Positions 8,788 to 16,294 of a DNA stretch of 64,000 bases are shown piece after piece. The notes below the pieces were generated by a model. That model was given only the letters and a program-made list of their open reading frames with translations. It made no database searches and had not been told where the DNA came from. Source of the stretch: CBDUXP01 sp965371225 [NCBI: uncultured bacterium] (GTDB taxonomy: Bacteria; Abyssobacteria; SURF-5; CBDUXP01). How positions within the stretch are numbered: position 1 is the stretch's first letter; every line of letters starts with the position of its first letter. The stretch is from contig CBDUXP010000013.1 in NCBI GenBank assembly GCA_965371225.1, positions 19,247 to 83,246 on the forward strand. Direction: 5' to 3'. The position numbers and the translations under genes were made by a program.

Positions 8788-8846
8788 CGCTATCACTAAC
8801 GGCATTCCCGCACCCGAAGTGCCGATTCGCGGCGCCCGGCGCCGCG

Positions 8847-8865
8847 GCGTGCATAACATGCACGC
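8847..8865. repeat. perfect inverted repeat between genes
   Basis: GCGTGCAT, loop AAC, ATGCACGC: an 8-base perfect stem about 60 bases after the SagB-type stop and 195 bases before the lipoprotein start. No T-run follows, so it may be an operator or a weak terminator. Confidence 0.45.
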
Positions 8866-9059
8866 AGTCGTGCACCCAATCCCGTAACACTTGTCAACCG
8901 ACACACGGTAGTTCGGGTCATGCACCGCCGGATGTGATGTTCGGTGGTACGTTTCCTGTGGAAGACCAAACGGGGGCAGCGAGTACCTGTAGGGGGAGAG
9001 ACGGCGCCACGGGAAGGGCGCCGGACCCCAGGGATGCTCGACCTCTCTTAGGACGGATT

Positions 9060-10451
9060 ATGCAGTACATCAACGGTGTTTTTGGTTCACGCGCGAACCT
9101 GCGCGCGGCAGTCAAGGTTGGGGCGGGACGCCTCGCGCTCGCGGGCGCGCTGGTCGGCATGATCGGCTGCGATGGCGGCGGCGGAGGCGGCGGGATCATC
9201 CCACAACTGGATCCGCCTCCGCCGGGCGTCATCTCCATCGGGTTCGATAGTTCCCAGGCTTCGGGCGGCAGCACGGTGCTCGTCCTGGCGGCCGGAGTGC
9301 TGGACCCCGGCATCGGCGAACCCTTAGGCTCGGTCGACTTTGTGGCGATCACGGACGGCGGCACGCCCGTGCTGCCGCAGTTGTTCGACGACACCGCGCC
9401 GGGGGGCACGTTCCCCTTCATGCTGCCGCTGGCGCCCGGCGGACCCTACGCCAGCGGGTTGACCGCGCCGGGCACTGTGGCGAATAAGGCGCCGGGCGCG
9501 CATCGCCCGGGCGGGGCGATCCTCGCGGACATGGACGGCGACGGGCGGAACGACTTGGTGGTCGGCGACGGGACGACGGGCATGGGCCCGGACCTGGAAG
9601 TCGCCCTGAACGATGCCAACATGACGGGCAATGAGGGCGAGCTGGCCAGCACCGGTCTGACGGTGAGCTACGGGCCGCCCGGCGGGCAGCCGCGGCGCAT
9701 CGCCATGGCCGACTTCGACGGCGACTTCGACGTGGACGTGGTCACGGCGAACGAAAAGAATGACAGTTTTACCATCCTCCTCAACACGCCGCCACCCGCG
9801 AACATTCTGGTGGACACTCCGCACCTGGTCGCGCCGGGCGCCGCTATCGATGTGGCCGTCGGCCGCTTCGATGACGACGCGGCCGCGGACATCATCGGCT
9901 TGGTGGGGACCGGCACAAATGTGCGCGTGGTTGTGTGGCTGGACGAGGGGCTTCCGTTTCCGCCGCCGCCGCAGAACCCGGACCTGACCTTCCCCATGGG
10001 CGGGCCGGCCGTGGGTTTCGCCGTGGCGAACTTCGACAACGATCCCGCGAGGCTGGCTGACGTTATCGTGCTCCGAACGGACGGCACCCTGGAGATTGCG
10101 ATCAACGATCCGGCCAACCCGGGCACCCTGTTGCCGGCCATCTCGGTGGCGACGGGATTCGGTCCCGGCGAAGCGCACGACTTGGTCGCGGCGTCCTTCA
10201 GTGACCTGGGCCCCGCAGGCGTGGACTTGGTGGTTATCGGCGACGCCGCGGACGACGGATTCGACATTCGGTTCTTCGCGAACAACGGCGTCGGCATGTT
10301 GTTCGGTTCCGCGAAGTTTTCCACATCCACCGGCGCGGCGCCGACGGCGGTCATCGCCGGCGATTTCGATGGGGACGGGGACAACGACGTGGTGGTCGGC
10401 CTGGAGGATGGGACTCTGGAACTGTACGGAAACCTGCTGGTGGTTCCGTAG
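9060..10451 (+). CDS. secreted FG-GAP-repeat lipoprotein
   Basis: 463 residues. The N-terminus has basic residues, a hydrophobic stretch and the lipobox-like VGMIGC with Cys37, followed by a glycine run and a Pro-rich linker. This suggests an outer-membrane or surface lipoprotein. The mature part carries FG-GAP/VCBS-type calcium loops: DMDGDGRNDLV, DFDGDFDVDVV, a degenerate FDDDAAADII, FDNDPARLADVI and DFDGDGDNDVV. It probably forms a beta-propeller that mediates adhesion or binding; the ligand is unknown. An in-frame ATG at 8934 would add 42 residues before the signal peptide. ATG 9060, with AGGA seven bases upstream, is preferred. It converges with the sortase-system kinase gene. Confidence 0.75.
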   Translation: MQYINGVFGSRANLRAAVKVGAGRLALAGALVGMIGCDGGGGGGGIIPQLDPPPPGVISIGFDSSQASGGSTVLVLAAGVLDPGIGEPLGSVDFVAITDGGTPVLPQLFDDTAPGGTFPFMLPLAPGGPYASGLTAPGTVANKAPGAHRPGGAILADMDGDGRNDLVVGDGTTGMGPDLEVALNDANMTGNEGELASTGLTVSYGPPGGQPRRIAMADFDGDFDVDVVTANEKNDSFTILLNTPPPANILVDTPHLVAPGAAIDVAVGRFDDDAAADIIGLVGTGTNVRVVVWLDEGLPFPPPPQNPDLTFPMGGPAVGFAVANFDNDPARLADVIVLRTDGTLEIAINDPANPGTLLPAISVATGFGPGEAHDLVAASFSDLGPAGVDLVVIGDAADDGFDIRFFANNGVGMLFGSAKFSTSTGAAPTAVIAGDFDGDGDNDVVVGLEDGTLELYGNLLVVP

Positions 10452-10464
10452 GCGTCCGCCTACG
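10447..10464. terminator. palindrome spanning two convergent stop codons
   Basis: CGTAGGCG-TC-CGCCTACG is perfectly symmetric. It contains the TAG stop of the FG-GAP lipoprotein (10449-10451) and, on the other strand, the TAG stop of the kinase (10462-10460). It is a good candidate for a bidirectional terminator or 3'-end stabiliser. No T-run is present. Confidence 0.5.
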
Positions 10465-12631
10465 ACGCCGCATCGGTGCGGCGATGGTCGAGCGGTAGCC
10501 GCACGGTGAAGATCGTGCCGGGCCGGTCGAGGCGGTCCGCAGCCTCCACGCGCCCGCCGTGGTGTTCAGCGATGACGCGCACCACGTAGAGCCCCATGCC
10601 AAGATGCGGCCGATCGTCGTGGCTCGGCGGCCGGCCGGACACGAGCGATTCGAAGACTTGCCCGCGGAGCGCGTCGGGCAGCGGTGGCCCATCGTTGAGC
10701 ATGCTGAGATGCGCCTCGCCATTCGCCTGCGTCAGCCGGACGAGGATCGTGCTGTCGGCGGGGCTGAAGTCCACCGCGTTGTCTACGAGCTTGTCGAGCA
10801 TCTGCTCGATCATGAAATCGGCCGCGCGCACGTGGAGCGGTCCCGCCGGCCCTTCGTACCGTAGCCGGCGCTGCGGCCGCGCGGCGGCGACGTTCTCCAC
10901 GTAGCGCGCCACGAGGGCGTCCAGGTCCAGGTCCGCCCGCGTCTCCCGGCGCAGGGCTTCCTCGAGATTCGCCGCTTCCGTCAGGCTGTCCACGATCACC
11001 CCGAGCCGCTGCACGCCCCGCTCCGCCGCCGCCAGGTATTTGTCCTCGCGCCCGGCCGGAACCTGGGCCGCCAGGTGTTGCAGCGACGTACTGACCGTGT
11101 TCAGCGGGTTGTGCAGTTCGTGCTTCAGCGCCCGGGGAATCAGTTCCAGGTACCGCGTGTACTGCGCGAGCCGCTGCAACATGCCCGAGATGCCGCGCGC
11201 CAGATCGCCGATCTCGTCGCGCGCCTGCGCTTCGGCCGGCAGCCGGTCCAGGCGGACGCGCCCGTCCCGGTCGATGGCGGCCTCGCTGTCGTCCCGCAAG
11301 CGGCGGATGCGCAGGGTCAACCGCGTCGCGAACGCCAGCAACACCGCGGCGACCGCGGCGAACACCAGCAGGGTCGCGCCGGTGAGGTTTTCCATCGCGC
11401 GGCGCTGGACCCCGAGGACCTCCCGTTCGCTCTGCTCCACGACCACTGCGCCGAGCACGTCCTCGCCCGACCAGATGGGATGCGCCGCGGCGAGGATACG
11501 GGTGCCTCGCGCCGAGGTCAGGCGGCGGACCTCCGTCCGCCCGGCGAGCGCGCCCGCGACGAGTTGATCCCGGAGCGCGCTGGTTGTCGTCCGGGGATGC
11601 GATCCGTAGCCGATGCCGGATGCCGTCGTGCGGAAGAACACGTCCATGACGGCATCGCGCACGCCGCCGGACGCTTCGGCCTCAGGGTCGTATGGCGGAT
11701 CCGGTGAGCCCTTCACGGCGCGCACGCGCTGTTGCGTGTCCACCACCCAGATGCGTTCGCCGGGCCGGTCGAGGCCCGCGAGGATGCGCGCAATGTCGGG
11801 CGAGTGCACCAGGAGCCGGTTCAGGTCCTTCACCTGCGGAGTGGGCACCGTGCTCACCAGCGTATCCACCGTGCGCGCGTCGGGATCGTCCACGTCCGCC
11901 ACCACCAGGGCCAGGCGCGCGTCGCGGCCCAGCAAGCGTTCGGGAAAGCGTATCTCCACGGCGTAGCCGTCCGGCGCCGGCTGCCACTCCGAACGGATCC
12001 GGCCTTCGGGTGCACCGCCCGCCGGCCGCGCCCAGTCGTCCCCCACCGCGTAGGTGGTGCCCGTGCCCGGCCCCTCGGCGAGGAGCACGTAGCGCTGCAG
12101 CCGGCCGTCCGCGTCCTGCACGTACAGCCGCAGGTGGTCGCAGTGGTCCAGGCGCAGGTAGCGCGCGTGGCGATACAACACGCGGTCGTCGCGCACCACG
12201 GCATACGCGTAGAGGAAGCCGCCGCGCAGGCCGAACACGAGGCGAAGTTCCAAGTCGGCCGGGTTGAATGGCTGCCGCGGTTGCAGCACGTGGCTGGCGC
12301 CGAACGTCTGTGCCTCGGCGGCCACGGGCCCCCAGTCGTTCGCGCGCCCGTCGAGCCGGATCGCCCGCGGCAGGAGGTGGGCGATCACTTCGTGTTCGTC
12401 CTTGAGCGGAAGCGGCAAGCCGAACGTGGGATCGAACAGGTCGGCGCGATCGTGCAGCACGGTGGCGATCGCCCCCGCCGCAAGCACCTGGGCGTTCGCC
12501 TGGCCCTCGAGCAGGAACGCCTGCATCTCGCGCGCGTAGTAGTGCCCGAGCAAGGGAATGAGGAGCAGGATCGAGGACACGAGCATGAGCCGCGCGCGGA
12601 TGCCTACGCGCCGCGGCACGCGGAGGCGCAT
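10460..12631 (-). CDS. dedicated sortase system sensor histidine kinase
   Basis: A 723-residue membrane kinase matching the 'proteobacterial dedicated sortase system' histidine kinase family in order and context. It has an N-terminal transmembrane helix (SSILLLIPLLGHYY), then a periplasmic domain of about 370 residues. That domain includes AIRLDGRANDWGPV, a pattern typical of CBM9-like carbohydrate-binding domains. A second helix (GATLLVFAAVAAVLLAFA) leads to HAMP, a HisKA box with KHELHNPLNTV, and HATPase motifs (DNAVDFSP, HLGMGLYVVRVIAEHHGG). ATG 12631 overlaps the regulator's TGA as TGATG. A GTG at 12646 is possible but has no advantage. It is probably the sensor for the adjacent response regulator. 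Confidence 0.85.
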   Translation of the reverse strand: MRLRVPRRVGIRARLMLVSSILLLIPLLGHYYAREMQAFLLEGQANAQVLAAGAIATVLHDRADLFDPTFGLPLPLKDEHEVIAHLLPRAIRLDGRANDWGPVAAEAQTFGASHVLQPRQPFNPADLELRLVFGLRGGFLYAYAVVRDDRVLYRHARYLRLDHCDHLRLYVQDADGRLQRYVLLAEGPGTGTTYAVGDDWARPAGGAPEGRIRSEWQPAPDGYAVEIRFPERLLGRDARLALVVADVDDPDARTVDTLVSTVPTPQVKDLNRLLVHSPDIARILAGLDRPGERIWVVDTQQRVRAVKGSPDPPYDPEAEASGGVRDAVMDVFFRTTASGIGYGSHPRTTTSALRDQLVAGALAGRTEVRRLTSARGTRILAAAHPIWSGEDVLGAVVVEQSEREVLGVQRRAMENLTGATLLVFAAVAAVLLAFATRLTLRIRRLRDDSEAAIDRDGRVRLDRLPAEAQARDEIGDLARGISGMLQRLAQYTRYLELIPRALKHELHNPLNTVSTSLQHLAAQVPAGREDKYLAAAERGVQRLGVIVDSLTEAANLEEALRRETRADLDLDALVARYVENVAAARPQRRLRYEGPAGPLHVRAADFMIEQMLDKLVDNAVDFSPADSTILVRLTQANGEAHLSMLNDGPPLPDALRGQVFESLVSGRPPSHDDRPHLGMGLYVVRVIAEHHGGRVEAADRLDRPGTIFTVRLPLDHRRTDAAS

Positions 12632-13323
12632 CAGTCGGCGCTCCACCGGTAGCCGAGGCCGTACTCGTTCTCGATGCGCGCGAACGTGGGCTCGATGGCC
12701 GTGAATTTGTCGCGGATGCGGCGGATGTGCGTGGTGATCGTGTTCTTCGTCACGATCATCTGCCGAGTCGCGTCCATGAGGGCGTCATAGGTCACCACGT
12801 GGCCGGGATGCTTGACCAGGCGCAGGAGTATCTCGAACTCCGTCACGGTCAGACGCAGCCGGGCGCCCTGCCATTCCACCGTCACGCGCGCTTCGTCAAT
12901 GACGAGTGGGCCGCGGCGGAGGATGGGGTCGCTGGAGGCCTGCTTCGTCTTCGTCTCGATGATCCGAAAGAGGGCGGCCACTTTCGCGGCGAGAAAATCC
13001 AGCGTGATGGGTTTCGGAACGTAATCCCACGCCAGCAGCAGGCCGGCGACTTTGTCGACTTCGCTCGAGCGGTCCGTTAGGAAGATGACGGGCAGGTGCG
13101 GCGCGAGCCGAAGGAGCGTACGGGACAGCTCGAAGCCGCCGTCCACCTCGTCGTGCAGGACGATGTCGAGGATCGCCAGGTCGGGCAGCCGCTCCGCGAA
13201 CCCGGCCTCCGCTTCCGCGCGGCTACCGTACGTCTGCACCGCGTAGCCGCGCGTGCGGAGCGCGTCGGCGTAATTCTGCAACTGGTCCGCGTCATCTTCC
13301 ACGATGGCGATGGTCTTCGGCAC
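12631..13323 (-). CDS. dedicated sortase system response regulator (OmpR/PhoB type)
   Basis: 230 residues. The receiver domain comprises residues 1-120, with IAIVEDDADQ at the N-terminus, the phospho-acceptor in LAILDIVL, and the conserved Lys in YVPKPIT. A winged-helix DNA-binding domain follows (TEFEILLRLVKHPGHVVTYD, TITTHIRRIRDKF, ENEYGLGYRW). I chose the GTG at 13323 because GGTGGAGGAG lies directly upstream and the receiver fold begins four residues later. The longer frame back to 13473 has no homologous sequence. The gene is divergent from the sortase target and overlaps the kinase start, as in other class GN sortase loci. It likely controls the target/sortase pair. Confidence 0.85.
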   Translation of the reverse strand: MPKTIAIVEDDADQLQNYADALRTRGYAVQTYGSRAEAEAGFAERLPDLAILDIVLHDEVDGGFELSRTLLRLAPHLPVIFLTDRSSEVDKVAGLLLAWDYVPKPITLDFLAAKVAALFRIIETKTKQASSDPILRRGPLVIDEARVTVEWQGARLRLTVTEFEILLRLVKHPGHVVTYDALMDATRQMIVTKNTITTHIRRIRDKFTAIEPTFARIENEYGLGYRWSAD

Positions 13324-13529
13324 GGGCTCCTCCACCGGCAGGGTCGGGGGATGACTCCACCATACTCCACCGCGCGAGCCGAGAGGTATGCCCACGGCGC
13401 GGGCCGACACACATTCCATCGGTTCGTCATTATTCGGCGCCACATTGCCACGGTTCCGCCCCGGTAGACGCATTTTAATGTGGCTTACTTATCGCTGGGG
13501 AACGCACCCCGTCACCAAGGAGCCTCCAT

Positions 13530-15626
13530 ATGTATGACCGTATTGCTGATCTGCGCCGCCTGCTGTGGTACGCCGCCGTCACCGGCACCCTGCTCGCGAT
13601 CGTCGGGCCCGCCGTCAGCATCGCGCACGCCGCGCCCACGCCCGACCGCGACTCGCGTCCGGAGGCTGTCACCTGCGGCTCGTTGCTGCTGCGGGGCGAC
13701 GATAACAAAGAAGTCAATCCCGCCCCGATGCTGCACACGGAAGTGAGCATCCAAGTCACCGGGATGTTGGCGCGGGCCACGGTCACCCAGCGGTTCCGCA
13801 ATCCGAGCGACACCTGGGCCGAGGGGATCTACGTGTTCCCGCTGCCCGAGGGCGCGGCGGTGGATCACATGCGCATGCGCGTGGGCGCATTGGTGATCGA
13901 AGGGCAGATTCAGGAACGCGCTGAGGCGAAGCGGACCTACGATCGCGCCAAGAGGCAGGGTAAGCGCGCGAGCCTGGTAGAGCAGGAGCGGCCGAACATT
14001 TTCACCACGTCCGTGGCCAACATTGCGCCGCATGCCGAAATCGTCGTGGAGATCGAGTACCAGGAGACGCTGCGCTACGACCAAGGGCAGTACCGGCTCC
14101 GCTTCCCCATGGTGGTCGGGCCCCGGTACATACCGGGATCGGCGGCGGCAGCTCCCACGCCCAGCCCGGCCACCACGGGGCTCGGGTGGGCGCCGAACAC
14201 GGATCAGGTGCCCGACGCGTCGCGCATCACGCCGCCCGTGCGACATCCCGACTTGGGCCACATCAACCCGGTCACCTTGCGCGTCGATCTGGAAGCCGGC
14301 CTGGCCCTCACGCGGTTGGAAAGCGCGTATCACCAGGTGGTGGTGAAGGACCTGGGCGGCGAGCGGTACGACATTCGTCTGGCGGGGCCCGTGCCCGCGG
14401 ACCGCGATTTCGAGCTGATGTGGGAACCGGTACGGGAGGCCGCGCCCACCGCGGCGGTGTTTACCGAGCGGGGGGACGACGCAACGTACGCGCTCGTCAT
14501 GGTCATGCCGCCGCAACCGTCCGCCACGGCGGCGTCCCGACAGCCGCGCGAGATGATCATGGTCCTGGACACGTCGGGGTCCATGCACGGCCGGTCCATC
14601 GCGCAGGCGAAGCTGGCCATGACGCTCGCCATGCAAACCTTGACGCCGGAGGATTACTTCAACGTGGTGCCCTTCAACAGCCGGACCGAATCAATGTTCC
14701 CGACTTCGGTGCCCGCGACCGCGGCCAATCTCCGGAATGCGGCGACGTATGTGAAGCGGCTGCAGGCCGGCGGGGGAACGGAGATGCTGGGCGCGCTGGA
14801 AGAAGCGCTCAACGTGCGCGACGATTCCGGCCGCCTGCGCCAGGTGCTCTTCATTACGGACGGGGGCGTCGGCAACGAGTTGGAACTGTTCCGCATCATC
14901 AAGCAGCGTCTGGGCAACAGCCGCCTGTTCACCGTGGGTGCCGGGTCGGCGCCCAACAGTCATTTCATGACCAAGGCCGCCCAGTTCGGGCGCGGCACGT
15001 TCACGTACATCGGCAGCATCCAGGAGGTGCGGGAGAAGATGGCGGCCCTCTTCCGCAAGATGGAGCACCCCGCCCTGTCGGACATCTCGATCGACGCCGT
15101 CGGCGCCTCGGCGGCCGTGCTCTATCCCGAGTTTATTCCGGACCTGTACCTGGGTGAGCCGGTGGTGGTCGCGGCCCGGTTTCCGCGCCGGCCCCGGTCC
15201 CTGCGCATCCGGGGCCGCACGGGGGACGCGGCGTGGTCGAAGGACGTCAGCCTGACGGACGAGGTGGACCGGCCCGGCGTGTCCGTGCTGTGGGCCCGGC
15301 GCAAGATCGCGGCGCTCATGGACCAGCGCGTGACAAGGTCCACGAAGCAGGCGGAGGTGCGTGAGGCGGTGATCCAAGTCGCGCTCGACCATCATCTGGT
15401 CAGCAAGTACACGAGCCTCGTCGCGGTGGACGTCACGCCGGTGCGCCCGGATGCGGACGCGCTCCGCACGCGCGCCATGAAAACCAACCTGCCCGCCGGG
15501 TGGAGTTACGAACACGTGTTCGGCATGCCGCGCACCGCCACGTGGGCTCCCGCGCATCTACTGTTGGGCACGCTGGCGCTGCTGCTGGCGGTGTGCCTGT
15601 GGCGGCCGTGGACGCGGTACGCGTGA
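13530..15626 (+). CDS. class GN sortase target: VIT/vWA surface protein
   Basis: 698 residues with the architecture of the 'marine proteobacterial sortase target protein' family. A signal peptide ends near AHA (about residue 35). A vault/inter-alpha-trypsin (VIT) domain spans about residues 50-180 (QRFRNPSDTWAEGIYVFPLP, then RAEAKRTYDRAKRQGK). A vWA domain begins near 343 with the MIDAS motif DTSGSM at 347-352. The C-terminus is a sorting signal: MPRTAT (666-671), a hydrophobic helix, then RPWTRYA. AAGGAG eight bases before ATG 13530 fixes the start. The gene is coupled to the sortase by a GTGA overlap. It is likely the only substrate of that sortase and sits on the cell surface. Confidence 0.9.
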   Translation: MYDRIADLRRLLWYAAVTGTLLAIVGPAVSIAHAAPTPDRDSRPEAVTCGSLLLRGDDNKEVNPAPMLHTEVSIQVTGMLARATVTQRFRNPSDTWAEGIYVFPLPEGAAVDHMRMRVGALVIEGQIQERAEAKRTYDRAKRQGKRASLVEQERPNIFTTSVANIAPHAEIVVEIEYQETLRYDQGQYRLRFPMVVGPRYIPGSAAAAPTPSPATTGLGWAPNTDQVPDASRITPPVRHPDLGHINPVTLRVDLEAGLALTRLESAYHQVVVKDLGGERYDIRLAGPVPADRDFELMWEPVREAAPTAAVFTERGDDATYALVMVMPPQPSATAASRQPREMIMVLDTSGSMHGRSIAQAKLAMTLAMQTLTPEDYFNVVPFNSRTESMFPTSVPATAANLRNAATYVKRLQAGGGTEMLGALEEALNVRDDSGRLRQVLFITDGGVGNELELFRIIKQRLGNSRLFTVGAGSAPNSHFMTKAAQFGRGTFTYIGSIQEVREKMAALFRKMEHPALSDISIDAVGASAAVLYPEFIPDLYLGEPVVVAARFPRRPRSLRIRGRTGDAAWSKDVSLTDEVDRPGVSVLWARRKIAALMDQRVTRSTKQAEVREAVIQVALDHHLVSKYTSLVAVDVTPVRPDADALRTRAMKTNLPAGWSYEHVFGMPRTATWAPAHLLLGTLALLLAVCLWRPWTRYA
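15525..15542 (+). other. sorting signal MPRTAT in the sortase target
   Basis: These codons encode MPRTAT, in the place of the LPxTA-like signal of class GN sortase substrates. The Met-for-Leu substitution is unusual. It is followed by a hydrophobic segment and a short Arg-containing tail, as expected for a sortase substrate. Confidence 0.7.
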
Positions 15627-16294
15627 GCCGCCGTGCCACCGCGCTGTTGGCCGCGGCGTGTGCGTTGGTCGGCGTCGCGAACGTCGCCCGGGGCCTCTAC
15701 ATCCCCGCGAAGGCACTGCTCGCGCAACGGCTCATTCAACGCTCGTGGACGCAGGTCGAGGCGGGCCGGGCGTGGGCCCCGCCGTGGCCGTGGGCGGACA
15801 CGCAACCGGTGGCGCGCATGCGCGTGCCCGCACACGGGGTGGACTTGTTTATCCTCGCGGGCGACAGCGGCCGCACCCTCGCGTTCGGCCCCGGACACGC
15901 CACGGAAAGCGCCCGGCCCGGGGAGCCGGGCACCGTGCTCGTGAGCGGGCACCGGGACACTCACTTCCGGTTCCTGCGCCGGGTGGCGCCGGGCGAGGTG
16001 GTCGTGCTCGAGACCCCCGACCGCGCGCAGCACCGGTATCGGGTGACGCGGGCCGAGGTTGTCGACAGCCGGGACGCGCTGATCGTGCACGACCCGGACG
16101 TGGAGCGGTTGGTGCTGGTGACGTGCTATCCGTTCGATACGCCGGTGCCCGGCGGGCCGCTGCGATACGTGGTCACCGCTTCCCCGGAACCGGATGCGCC
16201 GGTCACCGGGCTTGCGCTAACTCGTGCGGGGATCCAGGAGCACGCCCGGGTTCAGGATGCCCGCCGGGTCGAGTTCCGCCTTCGCGGCGCGTAG
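15623..16294 (+). CDS. class GN sortase
   Basis: 223 residues: an N-terminal membrane helix (TALLAAACALVGVANVA) and a sortase beta-barrel. The catalytic residues are visible as H110 in VSGHRDTHFRFL, C168 in LVLVTCYPFDTPVPGG and R181 in GPLRYVV. Sortases cleave the signal of a secreted protein and transfer it to an amine; in Gram-negative class GN systems the final acceptor is not settled. The GTG start overlaps the stop of its target gene (GTGA), giving tight co-translation. The last 26 codons run antisense to the 3' end of the AGPS-like gene, so the C-terminal tail beyond TASPEPD is probably not conserved. Confidence 0.88.
   Translation: MSRRATALLAAACALVGVANVARGLYIPAKALLAQRLIQRSWTQVEAGRAWAPPWPWADTQPVARMRVPAHGVDLFILAGDSGRTLAFGPGHATESARPGEPGTVLVSGHRDTHFRFLRRVAPGEVVVLETPDRAQHRYRVTRAEVVDSRDALIVHDPDVERLVLVTCYPFDTPVPGGPLRYVVTASPEPDAPVTGLALTRAGIQEHARVQDARRVEFRLRGA

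Noticed and set aside
13445-13479. TTGCCA and TTTAAT as a promoter for the sortase target gene
   Set aside because: The spacer would be 23 bases, too long. The AT-rich box alone is not enough.
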